Shown: positions 18,559 through 28,544, counted from the first letter of the stretch. The stretch is DNA of 64,000 nucleotides from Candidatus Gastranaerophilales bacterium (GCA_944326475.1 CALVEC010000004.1:1-64000); one strand, 5' to 3'. The notes: generated from the sequence alone by a model not told the origin. Program-made: numbers and translations.

Positions 18559-20223
18559 ATGAACAAAATTACTGTTTCTGACTATTTGATTCAAGAACTT
18601 TCCAAACTTGGAATAAAAGACTTTTTCGGATTGCCCGGAGATTATAATTTCAACATATTAACCTCTGTCGAAAACAACGAAAATACAAACTGGATTGGCT
18701 GCACAAACGAACTCAATGCAGGATATGCAGCCGACGGATACGCACGCATAAACGGATACGGCGCACTTATTACCACATACGGAGTCGGTGAACTAAGCGC
18801 AATTAATGCGGTTGCTGGAAGTTTTGCAGAAAACATCCCGGTTTTTAAAATAGTTGGAGTACCCGCTACAAAATATATAGAACAAAATACATTGCTTCAT
18901 CATAATTTCAGCAATCCGGATTACTATGCATTTCAAAGAGCTTACGCAAATGTAGTTGAAGCAACAGCATTTCTTGATTGCAAAAATGCAAAACAAGAAA
19001 TAGACAGGTTGATTCAAATTTTTATCAGAGCAAAAAGACCTGTCTATCTTGCTATTCCTGTTGATATTTGCAAAATGGAAATAGAAAACAATCCTGTAAC
19101 AGAACAACCCGTCAGTAATCACAAAAATCTGACAGAAGCTGTGAAACATGCTCTAAACCTGATAAAGACCTCCGATTTCCCCGTTATTCTCGCCGATGTA
19201 TTAGCAAAAAGATTCAATGCAACAGATGAAATGAAAAAATTTGCTGATACATCGGGACTTCCCCTATGTACACTGCTTATGGGGAAAAGCCTGATTGAGG
19301 AAGAAAATGAAATGTACCTTGGAACATATCTCGGCTCTTATGACAATTTGTATGCCTACAAATATGTAAACAACTCTGACTGTGTAATCTCAATAGGTAC
19401 AATAATCAGCGACCTGAACACATTCAGTTTTGACATAAAATTTGACCCGTCGCAATATATAAATATTCAAGGTACTTATACAATAATTGAAAATAAAAAA
19501 TATGAAAATGTACTGATGAAAGATATTTTAGCCGCACTTTGCGAAAAAATTGAAAAAAAAGATGTTGTGATAGAACATGAAAAACGAGGATTTGAAAAAA
19601 CAGACCAAGCTGATAATGCAAAACTGACGGCAGATTATATTTATCCGAGACTGCAAGAATTTTTAAAACCCGGTGACATAATTTTTTCAGAAACAGGTCT
19701 GACAAAATTCGGTATAGCACCCATGAGATTGCCCGAAGATTGTATTCTCAATAATCAGGTTCTCTGGGGTTCTATAGGCTGGGCGACTCCGGCAGCGTTC
19801 GGTGCCGCAATTGCCGATAAAAACAGAAGGGTAGTACTGATTACCGGAGAAGGTGCTCACCAACTGACGGCACAAGAAATCAGCACTATAATGAAACATA
19901 ATTTGAACATGGTTATCATTGTTATAAACAACTCCGGATACACGATAGAACGTATTCTTGCAGATAATCCATTAGACAAATTTAATGACATAGCAAACTG
20001 GAATTACTCAAAACTTCCCTCCGTATTTGAAGGAGAATATCGTTCGATAAGGGTTCATACCGAGTCAGAATTTGATAAAGCTTTAAAAGATACAGAAAAT
20101 GAACCAAACAAATTATATTATATTGAAGTTCTAACAGATATGTTTGATGTTCCGTATTTAACAAAACGTGTCGTAAAAAAACTGAGAAACCAAGATAAAA
20201 CTTTTGTCTGCCAGATAAAATAA
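18559..20223 (+). CDS. ThDP-dependent 2-oxoacid (pyruvate/indolepyruvate) decarboxylase
   Basis: A 554-aa enzyme of the pyruvate decarboxylase family that splits CO2 from a 2-oxoacid to give an aldehyde. The N-terminus (YLIQELSKLGIKDFFGLPGD) and the activating glutamate Glu51 in CTNELNAGYAADGYAR bind thiamine diphosphate. The His-His pair of decarboxylases appears as LLHHNF near residue 113, which argues against acetolactate synthase. The C-terminal ThDP/Mg site is GEGAHQLTAQEI with INNSGYTIE. In a fermenting bacterium it would yield acetaldehyde or a fusel aldehyde; the preferred substrate is not readable. The gene stands alone with its own promoter. Confidence 0.9.
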   Translation: MNKITVSDYLIQELSKLGIKDFFGLPGDYNFNILTSVENNENTNWIGCTNELNAGYAADGYARINGYGALITTYGVGELSAINAVAGSFAENIPVFKIVGVPATKYIEQNTLLHHNFSNPDYYAFQRAYANVVEATAFLDCKNAKQEIDRLIQIFIRAKRPVYLAIPVDICKMEIENNPVTEQPVSNHKNLTEAVKHALNLIKTSDFPVILADVLAKRFNATDEMKKFADTSGLPLCTLLMGKSLIEEENEMYLGTYLGSYDNLYAYKYVNNSDCVISIGTIISDLNTFSFDIKFDPSQYINIQGTYTIIENKKYENVLMKDILAALCEKIEKKDVVIEHEKRGFEKTDQADNAKLTADYIYPRLQEFLKPGDIIFSETGLTKFGIAPMRLPEDCILNNQVLWGSIGWATPAAFGAAIADKNRRVVLITGEGAHQLTAQEISTIMKHNLNMVIIVINNSGYTIERILADNPLDKFNDIANWNYSKLPSVFEGEYRSIRVHTESEFDKALKDTENEPNKLYYIEVLTDMFDVPYLTKRVVKKLRNQDKTFVCQIK

Positions 20224-20288
20224 TAAACAATGGGGACTTTAAAGAACTCGCTTTTTGTTGTAATATATTTTCAGCAGAGGATTTTTAT

Positions 20289-21728
20289 ATGTTGAAATTA
20301 TTTAACACTTATTCGGACAAAATTGAAGAATTTACCCCACTAAACGGCAACAAAGTCAATATGTATGTCTGCGGACCGACAGTTTATGACCATCCGCATT
20401 TAGGACATGCCAGATGCTATATCACCTGGGATGTTGTATACAGATATTTAAAATTTTTAGGATACGACGTAAAATACTGCCGCAATGTCACGGATGTCGA
20501 CGACAAAATCCTCGCACGCTCCGAAAAAGAAGGTATAACACCTGATGAAGTTGCAAAAAAATACTATGATATTTTTTCTGAATCAATGAAAAAACTGAAT
20601 AACCTCAAACCGGACATAGAACCTTTTGCAACAAAAAACCTCGGAGAAATGATAGCTATTGTAAAAAAACTTATAGAAAAAGGATTTGCTTACGAGGTTG
20701 ACGGCGACGTATATTTTAGGGTAAAAAAATTCCCAAAATACGGCGCACTGAGCAAACAGCCTATAGATGACCTCGTAGCGGGTGCACGTGTCGAAGCTTC
20801 TACAAAGAAAGAGGACGTGCTCGACTTTGCACTATGGAAAAAAGACGAAAAACATGGTTACAAAAGCCCGTGGGGAATCGGAAGACCAGGATGGCACATT
20901 GAATGCTCCGCAATGGCAAGAAAACATCTTGCACCTGAAATTGATATACATGCAGGCGGAGCTGATTTAATATTCCCGCACCACGAAAATGAGATTGCAC
21001 AGTCTGAATGTGCAAATGGCTGTCAGTTCGTAAAATACTGGCTGCACAATGGTTTTGTCACAATTAACAAAGAAAAAATGTCAAAATCTTTAGGCAATTT
21101 CAAAACCATTGACAGCATTTTAGAAAACTACGATGCGAACACAATCAGATTTTTTATATTAACAAATCACTACAGAATGCCTGTTGAATTTAATGACGAA
21201 GCACTGGAAGCTGCTTCTGCAGGTGTAAAAAGGCTAAAAAACGCGGCAAATAATCTTCTCAACTACACAGGAAAAGAAAATCTTAAAGAAGATGTTCAAT
21301 GTGAAGAAATAGAACAGTTTAAAGCGGCAATGAATGATGATTTCAACACCTCGAAAGCCCTTGCTGTTCTGTTTGATATCGCAACAAAAGGAAACAAAGC
21401 AAAAGACACCAATGACAAAGAAAATGCAGAAAAATATATTTCTGCATTAATGAAACTTGCACGGGTGCTCGGATTTGATTTTGAAAAAGTTGAACTCGAT
21501 GAAAACCAGCTTAAAGAAAAACTGGACATTATTGTAAACGAATTTGATTTTATTACCGATAAAAACGCGCCTGCTTTTGATATTATGCAAAAAATAATTG
21601 AAGAAAGAAACAAAGCAAGGTCAGAAAAAAACTGGACTGTTGCGGATAAGATAAGAAATGAACTGGATAAAATAAATATTGTGTTAAAAGATACTAAAAA
21701 CGGTACCACTGAATGGGAGGTAAAATAG
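20289..21728 (+). CDS. cysS: Cysteinyl-tRNA synthetase
   Basis: A class I aminoacyl-tRNA synthetase of 479 aa that charges tRNA-Cys. The HIGH motif is HLGH at residues 37-40 and KMSKS is near 264-268. The zinc ligands and family signatures YVCGPTVYD, GRPGWHIECSAMA and DIHAGGADLIFPHHENE are present. GAGGA lies 8 bases before the ATG. coaE follows after 4 bases, so the two are probably cotranscribed. Confidence 0.98.
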   Translation: MLKLFNTYSDKIEEFTPLNGNKVNMYVCGPTVYDHPHLGHARCYITWDVVYRYLKFLGYDVKYCRNVTDVDDKILARSEKEGITPDEVAKKYYDIFSESMKKLNNLKPDIEPFATKNLGEMIAIVKKLIEKGFAYEVDGDVYFRVKKFPKYGALSKQPIDDLVAGARVEASTKKEDVLDFALWKKDEKHGYKSPWGIGRPGWHIECSAMARKHLAPEIDIHAGGADLIFPHHENEIAQSECANGCQFVKYWLHNGFVTINKEKMSKSLGNFKTIDSILENYDANTIRFFILTNHYRMPVEFNDEALEAASAGVKRLKNAANNLLNYTGKENLKEDVQCEEIEQFKAAMNDDFNTSKALAVLFDIATKGNKAKDTNDKENAEKYISALMKLARVLGFDFEKVELDENQLKEKLDIIVNEFDFITDKNAPAFDIMQKIIEERNKARSEKNWTVADKIRNELDKINIVLKDTKNGTTEWEVK

Positions 21729-21732
21729 TATT

Positions 21733-22323
21733 ATGTTAAGAATAGGTCTCACGGGTAATATTGCATCCGGAAAATCAATAGTTGAAAGTTATTTTGAAAA
21801 AAAAGGCATACCGGTAATCAATGCCGATGACGTCTGTCATGAACTGATTGACAAAGATGAAAATGTAATTTCTCAAATAGAAAACATATTTAAAGATGAA
21901 GATATATACAGAGACAACGGTACCTTGTCCAGATTCAAAATAGGACAGATAGTTTTTTCAAACCCTGAAAAACTTGAAGAACTGGAACATATTCTTCATC
22001 CTCCGATTGAACAAAAAATTAAAGACTTTTTTGAACAAAATCAGGATAAAGAGATGGTTGTCGCCTCTGTTCCGCTTTTGTTTGAGACAGGCATGCAGAA
22101 TATGTTTGATACAACAGTTCTTGTTTGCGCAGACAAAAAAATCCGCCTGCAGCGTTTAATGAACAGAAACGGATACAGTCTGGAACATGCAATGAACCGC
22201 ATAAATTCGCAGGTCTCGCAGGAAGAAAAAAGATATATGTCTGACTATATTATTGAAAACAATAACGACCTGATTGAGCTGGAAAGACAGATTAACAAAA
22301 TAATCGAAAGACTGGGTGCATGA
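21733..22323 (+). CDS. coaE: Dephospho-CoA kinase
   Basis: The last step of coenzyme A synthesis, ATP-dependent phosphorylation of the 3'-hydroxyl of dephospho-CoA. The P-loop is GLTGNIASGKS at residues 5-15; INADDVCHELI and the lid/base region LQRLMNRNG are also seen. The 196-aa length is typical. The stop overlaps the next start by 4 bases (ATGA), coupling it to the small membrane protein gene. Confidence 0.96.
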   Translation: MLRIGLTGNIASGKSIVESYFEKKGIPVINADDVCHELIDKDENVISQIENIFKDEDIYRDNGTLSRFKIGQIVFSNPEKLEELEHILHPPIEQKIKDFFEQNQDKEMVVASVPLLFETGMQNMFDTTVLVCADKKIRLQRLMNRNGYSLEHAMNRINSQVSQEEKRYMSDYIIENNNDLIELERQINKIIERLGA

Positions 22324-22736
22324 AAATATCTGACAATTTTGTATGCGGACTTGTCTTTTTGCTGTTATTCGGATTCTCATTTCAGTATTTGTCCTTGCTT
22401 GTAAAGGTGCCTTTTTCCTTAATATTTGTCCCATACAGGCAGGTTAATATGTTTGAAAGCAAATCCGCCGTTTTGAAAAAAAATAGTGATTTTTTCAAAG
22501 GACAAAAGTATGTCGGCTACATTAGCGATGTTGAACCGGACAAAGTTTTTTTACAATCAGATTCAATTTTTAATTTTTTCTCGGCACAATACGCAATTGT
22601 ACCGTCAGTTCTTGTAAACGATATTGATGAAAAATATACAATCGGAATTTTTTACAAAAAAGATTTTAACAAAAAAAACCTGAAACTTGTTAAAAAGCTA
22701 GATGAGCGAACATATATTTTCGAGGAGGCAAAATGA
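22320..22736 (+). CDS. Small membrane-anchored protein, partner of the PMT-like protein
   Basis: A 138-aa protein I do not recognise. It has an N-terminal hydrophobic anchor (residues 8-38) and then about 100 soluble residues, likely outside the membrane, with pairs of beta strands. It overlaps coaE by 4 bases at its start and the following PMT-like gene by 4 bases at its end. This tight coupling suggests it works with that glycosyltransferase-like protein. No lipobox or enzymatic motif is seen. Confidence 0.65.
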   Translation: MKISDNFVCGLVFLLLFGFSFQYLSLLVKVPFSLIFVPYRQVNMFESKSAVLKKNSDFFKGQKYVGYISDVEPDKVFLQSDSIFNFFSAQYAIVPSVLVNDIDEKYTIGIFYKKDFNKKNLKLVKKLDERTYIFEEAK

Positions 22737-24049
22737 CAGCATTTTTGGGCTTTCTCTATTCAATTATAACAGCCTTGTTTTTCGGATTTTTGAACAAAGA
22801 AAAAGAGTTCAGATGTTTTTTTGCAATACCGCTGGGCTTTGGCTTCTGCTCAATATTATATTTTTTATTTTTATTAACAGGCATTTCAAATATAACTATT
22901 TATAAAATATTTGAATTTTTATTGGTAATTGCCGCAGCGTTTGTGATTTTTACAAATAAAAATTTTCATAATTTTTGTATTGAACTGCCTAAAAAAATAT
23001 CATTACCGCTTGCGAGTGCAAACCTTCTTGCGCTTATGATATTTTTAAAATTTTACATAAACAGCCCGCTCGGAAACTGGGACGGTTTTCGTATGTGGAA
23101 TACAAAAGCGGAATTTATGTTTCGGGATATAACTTTGTGGAAGAATATGTTCCTCCAGCCGCATTTTCTTTCTCATAATGATTATCCTCTCTTTACACCT
23201 GCTTCCGTTGCAAGAATATGGCAGTATGCAGGTTCAGATAACAGCGTTTTCAACGCATTTTTCTATTTAATATTAACTTTCGGAATCATTTATTTTGTTT
23301 ATTTTACGATTAAACATTTTAAAAACAAAAAACTGGCAATGCTAACCACTTTGATACTTATGCTGACTCCGGCTTTTCTTGTAAAAGGCGCGGCACAATG
23401 CGCTGATATTCCGCTTGCTTACTTTATTTTGGCATCAACCGTATCCCTGTTTTTGTATTTTGAAAAAGAGAAAAACAGCTTTCTGGTTCTAAGCACAATT
23501 TTTGCAGGTTTTTGCGGGTGGGTAAAAAACGAAGGTCTGATGTTTTTTGCGATATTCTTGGCAGTAACCGGCACATATTTTTTCCTTAAAAAATATTACA
23601 AAAAAATCGGAATTATGCTGGTGTCAGCTATGCCCTTTGTAATACTTATATGTATTTTCAAATCTGTGTGCAAAACGCCAAATGACTTAGTACAGGGCTT
23701 TTTTGTCTTAAAATCATACACCCATCTTTTTCAGGCTCACTATTATATTATGATAATAAAAACATTTGCTCACATGTTTGTTGAGCGTTTTTCTGTAGTA
23801 TTTGTTTCACTGGCTCTAATGCTGAAGGGATTTTTTATACCGGAGAAAATAAAAACACCGTTAATTTTATCGGGAATAATTTTTATTTTGACATGCAGCG
23901 GATATTTTATGACTTATGTGCTGTCTCCGCATGATTTAGACTGGCTTTTGACTTATTCTCTGGATAGAATTATATTGCATGTGCTGCCGCTGTTTTTATT
24001 CTTGTATGCTTTATGTTTAAAAATCGGTCAAGAAGATACAGAAAACTAA
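22733..24049 (+). CDS. Polytopic membrane protein resembling PMT/ArnT glycosyltransferases
   Basis: A 438-aa protein with about ten transmembrane helices. The large first loop holds NWDGFRMWNTKAEFMF and the segment HNDYPLFTP, placed like the acidic DE-type loop of GT39/GT83 (PMT, ArnT) lipid-linked sugar transferases. Later helices contain KGAAQCADIPLAYFILA, also seen in such proteins. It probably moves a sugar from a polyprenyl phosphate donor to a surface molecule. This is a fold-level call and the substrate is unknown. Translation is coupled to the 138-aa gene. Confidence 0.7.
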   Translation: MTAFLGFLYSIITALFFGFLNKEKEFRCFFAIPLGFGFCSILYFLFLLTGISNITIYKIFEFLLVIAAAFVIFTNKNFHNFCIELPKKISLPLASANLLALMIFLKFYINSPLGNWDGFRMWNTKAEFMFRDITLWKNMFLQPHFLSHNDYPLFTPASVARIWQYAGSDNSVFNAFFYLILTFGIIYFVYFTIKHFKNKKLAMLTTLILMLTPAFLVKGAAQCADIPLAYFILASTVSLFLYFEKEKNSFLVLSTIFAGFCGWVKNEGLMFFAIFLAVTGTYFFLKKYYKKIGIMLVSAMPFVILICIFKSVCKTPNDLVQGFFVLKSYTHLFQAHYYIMIIKTFAHMFVERFSVVFVSLALMLKGFFIPEKIKTPLILSGIIFILTCSGYFMTYVLSPHDLDWLLTYSLDRIILHVLPLFLFLYALCLKIGQEDTEN

Positions 24050-24117
24050 TTATTACTATTTTGCCAATATGTGATAATATGTAATTGACTCTAATAAAAA
24101 AACAAAAAGGGGAAAAA

Positions 24118-24636
24118 ATGAAAAATAAATTTTTAATAATAGCATTGTCAGCAGTAATCGGTTTTGCAGGATTAAATTTTGTTGCGGATAAAATTACCGC
24201 TGCTCCGGCAACCCAAACAAAACCCGCTGAAGTAAAACTGGAAACAAAAACAACAGACAATACGTCATATGTTTCAGTATGTCCGTTAGACGTTGTTGCG
24301 AATCCGGATGCCTACCTTGGTAAAAATATAAAAATGAAAGCTACGTTTGACAAATTTGCTACACTCGGTCTTGATTACAAACCGGCATTCAGAAGTTCTC
24401 AGGATTATATCTCTTTCTTGATAAAAAGAGATGATGTAACAGATCACACGATACCGCTTTCAGAAATGAAAATTTTTATCAAAAGAACAGAAGCTGAAAA
24501 ATTCATAGACCTTGACTCCGGAGATGTCATAGATATTTACGGAAAAGTATTTTCAACAGCTCTATCCGACCCCTGGATTGATGTAACAAAACTCGTTGTT
24601 GTACAAAAGAAAAATCCGGATAAGAAAAAAGCATAG
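24118..24636 (+). CDS. Secreted OB-fold-like protein, unknown function
   Basis: A 172-aa protein with a signal peptide (KNKFLIIALSAVIGFAGLNF, cleavage near ITAA). The mature part is beta-rich: VVANPDAYLGKNIKMKATFD, LDSGDVIDIYGKVF and DPWIDVTKLVVV. This is the usual pattern of periplasmic OB-fold proteins, in which a modification of ion or ligand binding is often assumed. The frame opens at 24085, but AAGGGG just before the ATG at 24118 fixes the start. It lies between the PMT-like and GH57 genes, with no evident functional link. Confidence 0.75.
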   Translation: MKNKFLIIALSAVIGFAGLNFVADKITAAPATQTKPAEVKLETKTTDNTSYVSVCPLDVVANPDAYLGKNIKMKATFDKFATLGLDYKPAFRSSQDYISFLIKRDDVTDHTIPLSEMKIFIKRTEAEKFIDLDSGDVIDIYGKVFSTALSDPWIDVTKLVVVQKKNPDKKKA

Positions 24637-24679
24637 GGCAATTCAGTATTAAGCATTCTAAGTTGTGGAGTTTTAAAAG

Positions 24680-27190
24680 ATGAGTAAAAATCCTATTTAT
24701 TTGACTATACATGGACATTTTTATCAGCCCCCGAGAGAAAATCCATGGCTTGAAGCCATAGAACAGCAGGATAGTGCATATCCTTATCATGACTGGAATG
24801 AGAGAATAAACCTCGAATGCTATAACCCAAACTCTGCCTCAAGAATTGTTGATGACAAAAACAGAGTTCTTGATATAGTTAACAATTACTCGCTTATGAG
24901 CTACAATTTCGGTCCGACACTTATGTCCTGGCTGGAAACCCATGCACCGCTGACATATGAAAGAATCATTAAAGCGGATGTAATCAGCAGAAATAATTTT
25001 TCCGGACACGGAAACGCCATTGCGCAAGTTTATAACCATATGATTATGCCGCTGGCAAACCGTCGCGACAAAGAAACACAGGTCAAATGGGGAATCCGTG
25101 ATTTTCAATACCGTTTCGGACGCAACCCCGAAGGTATGTGGCTCGCAGAAACTGCAGTGGACGACGAAACTTTGGAAGTTCTTGCGGATAACGGCATAAA
25201 ATTCACGATTCTGTCACCGTTTCAGGCTTTAAAGTGCAGAAAAATAGGTTCAAAAGACTGGCAGGATGTAAGCTGGGGCAACATTGACCCTGCTCGACCA
25301 TACAGATACTTTATTAAAACAAATCCTAAAAAATATGTAGATTTGTTTTTCTATGACGGTGCAATCTCAAAATCCGTTGCATTTGACAACATTTTAAAAG
25401 ACGGAAACAAATTTGCACGCAGATTGAAAGACGGAGTATCTAACGACAGAAATTATCCGCAGATTATCAATATCGGAACAGACGGAGAAAGTTACGGACA
25501 CCACACAAAATTCGGTGACATGGCTCTGGCATACGTGCTAAAAGTCAAAGCAAAGGACGAAGGTTTTACTATCACAAACTTCGGTGAATATCTTGATTTG
25601 CACGGAACTGATTATGAAGTAGACATAAAACAGGCATCTTCCTGGAGCTGCTTCCACGGCGTCGGAAGATGGAAAGAAGACTGCGGATGTTCAACGGGAG
25701 GACAAGCCGGTTGGAACCAAAAATGGAGAAAACCGTTAAGAGATGCTTTTGACTATTTAAGAGATAACCTGGCGATACTGTTTGAAAGAGAAGGTCAAAA
25801 ATACTTTATAAAAAATCCGTGGGAGGTAAGAAACGAATATATAGATGTTATTCTTGACCGAAACGAGATGAATGTAAAATATTTCATCCAGCAAAATACC
25901 AAACCCGAACTCGACGACAATCAAAGAGTTCTGGCAATGAAGCTGCTGGAGATTCAACGTCAGGCAATGCTTATGTATACAAGCTGCGGATGGTTCTTTG
26001 CGGACATTTCAGGTATTGAAACTACACAAATTATGAAATACGCAGCCCGTGCAATGCAGCTTGCGGCATACTTTACCGATGAAGATTATGAAAAAACTTT
26101 TGTTGAAATTCTTGCAAATGCTCAAAGCAACATAAGAGAATTTGGCACAGGCAAAGACATTTATGAAAAATTCGTAAAACCCTCCATTGTAAATGTAAAA
26201 CAGATAGCCAGCCTGTGGGCAATATCATCATTATACGAAGATATTGAAGATGAAAGCACTTTCTATTCATACAAATTTAAACGCCTTGGATACAAAAAAG
26301 CCTTCAACGGAAAAAATAAATTTGTCGTAGGCAGAATAGAAGTGCAATCAAGAATAACGCTTGAAAAATACGATTTGGTATTTGCTCTGCTGAAATTCTC
26401 CGGAGAAGATTTCCACTGCACCATGAAGGAATTTTCAAACGAAGCTGATTTTGCAAGAATACAAAAAGACCTGATTTCTATATTCAAAGACAACCCGATT
26501 ACAGAAATAATCAGGCATATGGATGCAGAATTTGGCTCCGAGTACTACACTTTGAAAAATATTTTTCTCGAAGAAAGAAGAAAAATTCTTACCATGCTGC
26601 TTAAAAGCAAGACGAGCAAATTTACCCAGTTATATAAAGAAATTTACGACGAAGGTAAAGGCTCAATCTATCATTACAAAAGCCTCGGTCTTGACCCGCC
26701 GAACGAATTTAAAATCGCAACATCATACACTCTTGGAAAAGAGTTCAATGAGTATATTGAAAAATGTAAAGACAGCATAAACATAAATGATATCATGTCA
26801 GCTATAGATATTAACAGTGAGGCAAAAAATATCGGAATAAAACTCGATAAAAAATATGCAAACTCTGTATTTACGGAAAAGATTACAGATGCAATATTTA
26901 ATGTGGCAAAAAGTCCGGAAGTTCACAGACTTGAAATTGCATTAGAACTCTTTAAATATGCAGATTTATTAGACATAAATCCGGATATAACAGAAGCTCA
27001 AAATATTTACTACAACAGAATGAAAGAACTGTTAGACGAATTTGCGGAAGAAAATAGCGCAGCACGCGATGATTATGACAGAAAGTTCATATTACTTTTG
27101 TTTGACTTAGGCGTAAGACTCAATATTAACACGGATTTTTATAAGGACAAATTCGATACGCTTATGTCTCCTATAAATCAATGTAAGTAA
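24680..27190 (+). CDS. GH57-family alpha-glucan enzyme with DUF3536
   Basis: A cytoplasmic 836-aa glycoside hydrolase of family 57. Motif 1 is HGHFYQPP near residue 10. Motif 3 WLAE has the nucleophile Glu157 and motif 4 GTDGESYGHH has the proton donor Asp268. The second half is the helical DUF3536 region (CGWFFADISGIETTQ, LEKYDLVFALLKFSGEDFHC). This architecture is common in Cyanobacteria and their relatives. It acts on glycogen or starch-like glucans as amylase or glucanotransferase. The start has no strong ribosome-binding site (GGAG 13 bases upstream). Confidence 0.9.
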   Translation: MSKNPIYLTIHGHFYQPPRENPWLEAIEQQDSAYPYHDWNERINLECYNPNSASRIVDDKNRVLDIVNNYSLMSYNFGPTLMSWLETHAPLTYERIIKADVISRNNFSGHGNAIAQVYNHMIMPLANRRDKETQVKWGIRDFQYRFGRNPEGMWLAETAVDDETLEVLADNGIKFTILSPFQALKCRKIGSKDWQDVSWGNIDPARPYRYFIKTNPKKYVDLFFYDGAISKSVAFDNILKDGNKFARRLKDGVSNDRNYPQIINIGTDGESYGHHTKFGDMALAYVLKVKAKDEGFTITNFGEYLDLHGTDYEVDIKQASSWSCFHGVGRWKEDCGCSTGGQAGWNQKWRKPLRDAFDYLRDNLAILFEREGQKYFIKNPWEVRNEYIDVILDRNEMNVKYFIQQNTKPELDDNQRVLAMKLLEIQRQAMLMYTSCGWFFADISGIETTQIMKYAARAMQLAAYFTDEDYEKTFVEILANAQSNIREFGTGKDIYEKFVKPSIVNVKQIASLWAISSLYEDIEDESTFYSYKFKRLGYKKAFNGKNKFVVGRIEVQSRITLEKYDLVFALLKFSGEDFHCTMKEFSNEADFARIQKDLISIFKDNPITEIIRHMDAEFGSEYYTLKNIFLEERRKILTMLLKSKTSKFTQLYKEIYDEGKGSIYHYKSLGLDPPNEFKIATSYTLGKEFNEYIEKCKDSININDIMSAIDINSEAKNIGIKLDKKYANSVFTEKITDAIFNVAKSPEVHRLEIALELFKYADLLDINPDITEAQNIYYNRMKELLDEFAEENSAARDDYDRKFILLLFDLGVRLNINTDFYKDKFDTLMSPINQCK

Positions 27191-27264
27191 GTATTGGCTT
27201 TTATTCCTTGCTGGTGGTAAAATTAAATCTGATAGTAAACTTTATAGATTAGAGTGAAAATAAA

Positions 27265-27474
27265 ATGGCAAGGATTGTTATAAACAAGGATCTGTGTAAA
27301 TCTTGCAAGATTTGTATGAATGCTTGTCCGAAAAATCTTATAAAAACTGCTTCTTGTACAAACTCAATCGGAGTACACTATGCAGAATTTGAGGATAAAA
27401 ACGGGGAATGCTTAGGGTGCGCGCTCTGTGCAGAAAGCTGCCCCGAAGCAGCAATAGTAGAGGTTTACAGATAG
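27265..27474 (+). CDS. korD: 2-oxoacid:ferredoxin oxidoreductase delta subunit (4Fe-4S)
   Basis: A 69-aa protein with two 4Fe-4S motifs, CKSCKICMNACPKNL and CLGCALCAESCPEAA, carrying electrons from the oxidoreductase core. It is the first gene of a korDABC operon and its TAG stop overlaps the GTG start of korA by one base. The subunit set, with a separate small ferredoxin and a gamma subunit, fits 2-oxoglutarate rather than single-chain pyruvate enzymes, but 2-oxoisovalerate enzymes share the layout. Confidence 0.92.
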   Translation: MARIVINKDLCKSCKICMNACPKNLIKTASCTNSIGVHYAEFEDKNGECLGCALCAESCPEAAIVEVYR

Positions 27475-28541
27475 TGACAAAGGTTTTATGGAAAGGTAAT
27501 CAGGCTATAGCACAGGCAGCTATAAATGCAGGCTGCCAGTGTTATTTTGGCTATCCGATTACACCGCAAAGTGAAATCGGGGAATATATGGGCGACAAAA
27601 TGCCAGAGCTTGGGCGTACATTTATCACTGCCGAAAGTGAACTGGCGTCAATAAGCATGGTCATAGGCGCCGGCACAACAGGAACAAAAGCAATGACATC
27701 ATCTTCGTCTTGCGGTATTGCACTGATGCAGGAGGCAATTTCTGCGATGTGCTGCGCGGAAGTTCCGGGGGTAATTGTCAGTGTTATGCGGGGCGGACCG
27801 GGACTGGGAAATATTGCAAGCGCACAGGGTGACTATTTTCAGGCAGTCCGGGGCGGCGGCAACGGGGACTATAAAATTATAGTCTACTCCCCTGCAACTA
27901 TACAGGAAGCTATTGACCTGATGTATAGAGCATTCCACGTGTCAATGAAATACAGAAATCCTGTTATGCTTTTAGCAGACGGCATTCTCGGACAAATGAT
28001 GGAGCCTGTGGAGTTTGGAAAATATCCGTATATAGATGAAGATGTTTCAAAATGGGCACTCTCAGGAGCCAAGGGTCGTGCACCGAGAAATCTTGTTTCT
28101 TTACACATGCCGGATGGTGAACTTGAAAAAATTTCAGACAAAATTTTTGAAAAATACAAAATTATTTCTGAAAAAGAAATGATTGTGGACAAATTTATGA
28201 CTGATGATGCAGAACTTATCGTTACTGCGTTCGGGACAACCGCAAGAATTGCAAAATCAGCAGTCAAAAAAGCCAGAAAAGCTGGCATGAAAGTCGGTCT
28301 GTTCAGACCGGTTATGCTCTCGCCATTCCCGGAAAAAGAGCTTTATGAAACTGCAAAATCAACGCAGATGATACTGGACATAGAACTAAACCAGGGACAG
28401 ATGCTTCTCGACGTAAAAGCATCGGTTTTCGGAGCATGCCCTGTGGAATTTCTCGGAAGAAGCGGCGGAGGAATGCTTACTGATACTCAAATGCTTGAAA
28501 AAATTACAACATTATACAAAAAGATAGGTGTTAAGGTGTAG
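27474..28541 (+). CDS. korA: 2-oxoacid:ferredoxin oxidoreductase alpha subunit
   Basis: The subunit that binds the 2-oxoacid and pairs with KorB. The family start GNQAIAQAAINAGCQCYFGYPITPQSEI and the segment MTSSSSCGIALMQEAISAM are clear, with the C-terminal transketolase-like domain (KVGLFRPVMLSPFPEKEL) after it. A GTG at 27474 overlaps the korD stop and gives 355 aa with the normal N-terminus; an in-frame extension to 27408 would run backward through korD and is not believed. The pathway is likely reductive or fermentative 2-oxoglutarate metabolism. Confidence 0.92.
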   Translation: MTKVLWKGNQAIAQAAINAGCQCYFGYPITPQSEIGEYMGDKMPELGRTFITAESELASISMVIGAGTTGTKAMTSSSSCGIALMQEAISAMCCAEVPGVIVSVMRGGPGLGNIASAQGDYFQAVRGGGNGDYKIIVYSPATIQEAIDLMYRAFHVSMKYRNPVMLLADGILGQMMEPVEFGKYPYIDEDVSKWALSGAKGRAPRNLVSLHMPDGELEKISDKIFEKYKIISEKEMIVDKFMTDDAELIVTAFGTTARIAKSAVKKARKAGMKVGLFRPVMLSPFPEKELYETAKSTQMILDIELNQGQMLLDVKASVFGACPVEFLGRSGGGMLTDTQMLEKITTLYKKIGVKV

Positions 28542-28544
28542 ACA

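Noticed and set aside
20224-20288. T-box leader of cysS
   Set aside because: Only 65 bases separate the decarboxylase stop from cysS, too short, and no T-box core motif is seen.
27408-27473. Longer korA N-terminus
   Set aside because: It would run through the end of korD; the GTG at 27474 overlapping the korD stop gives the standard N-terminus.
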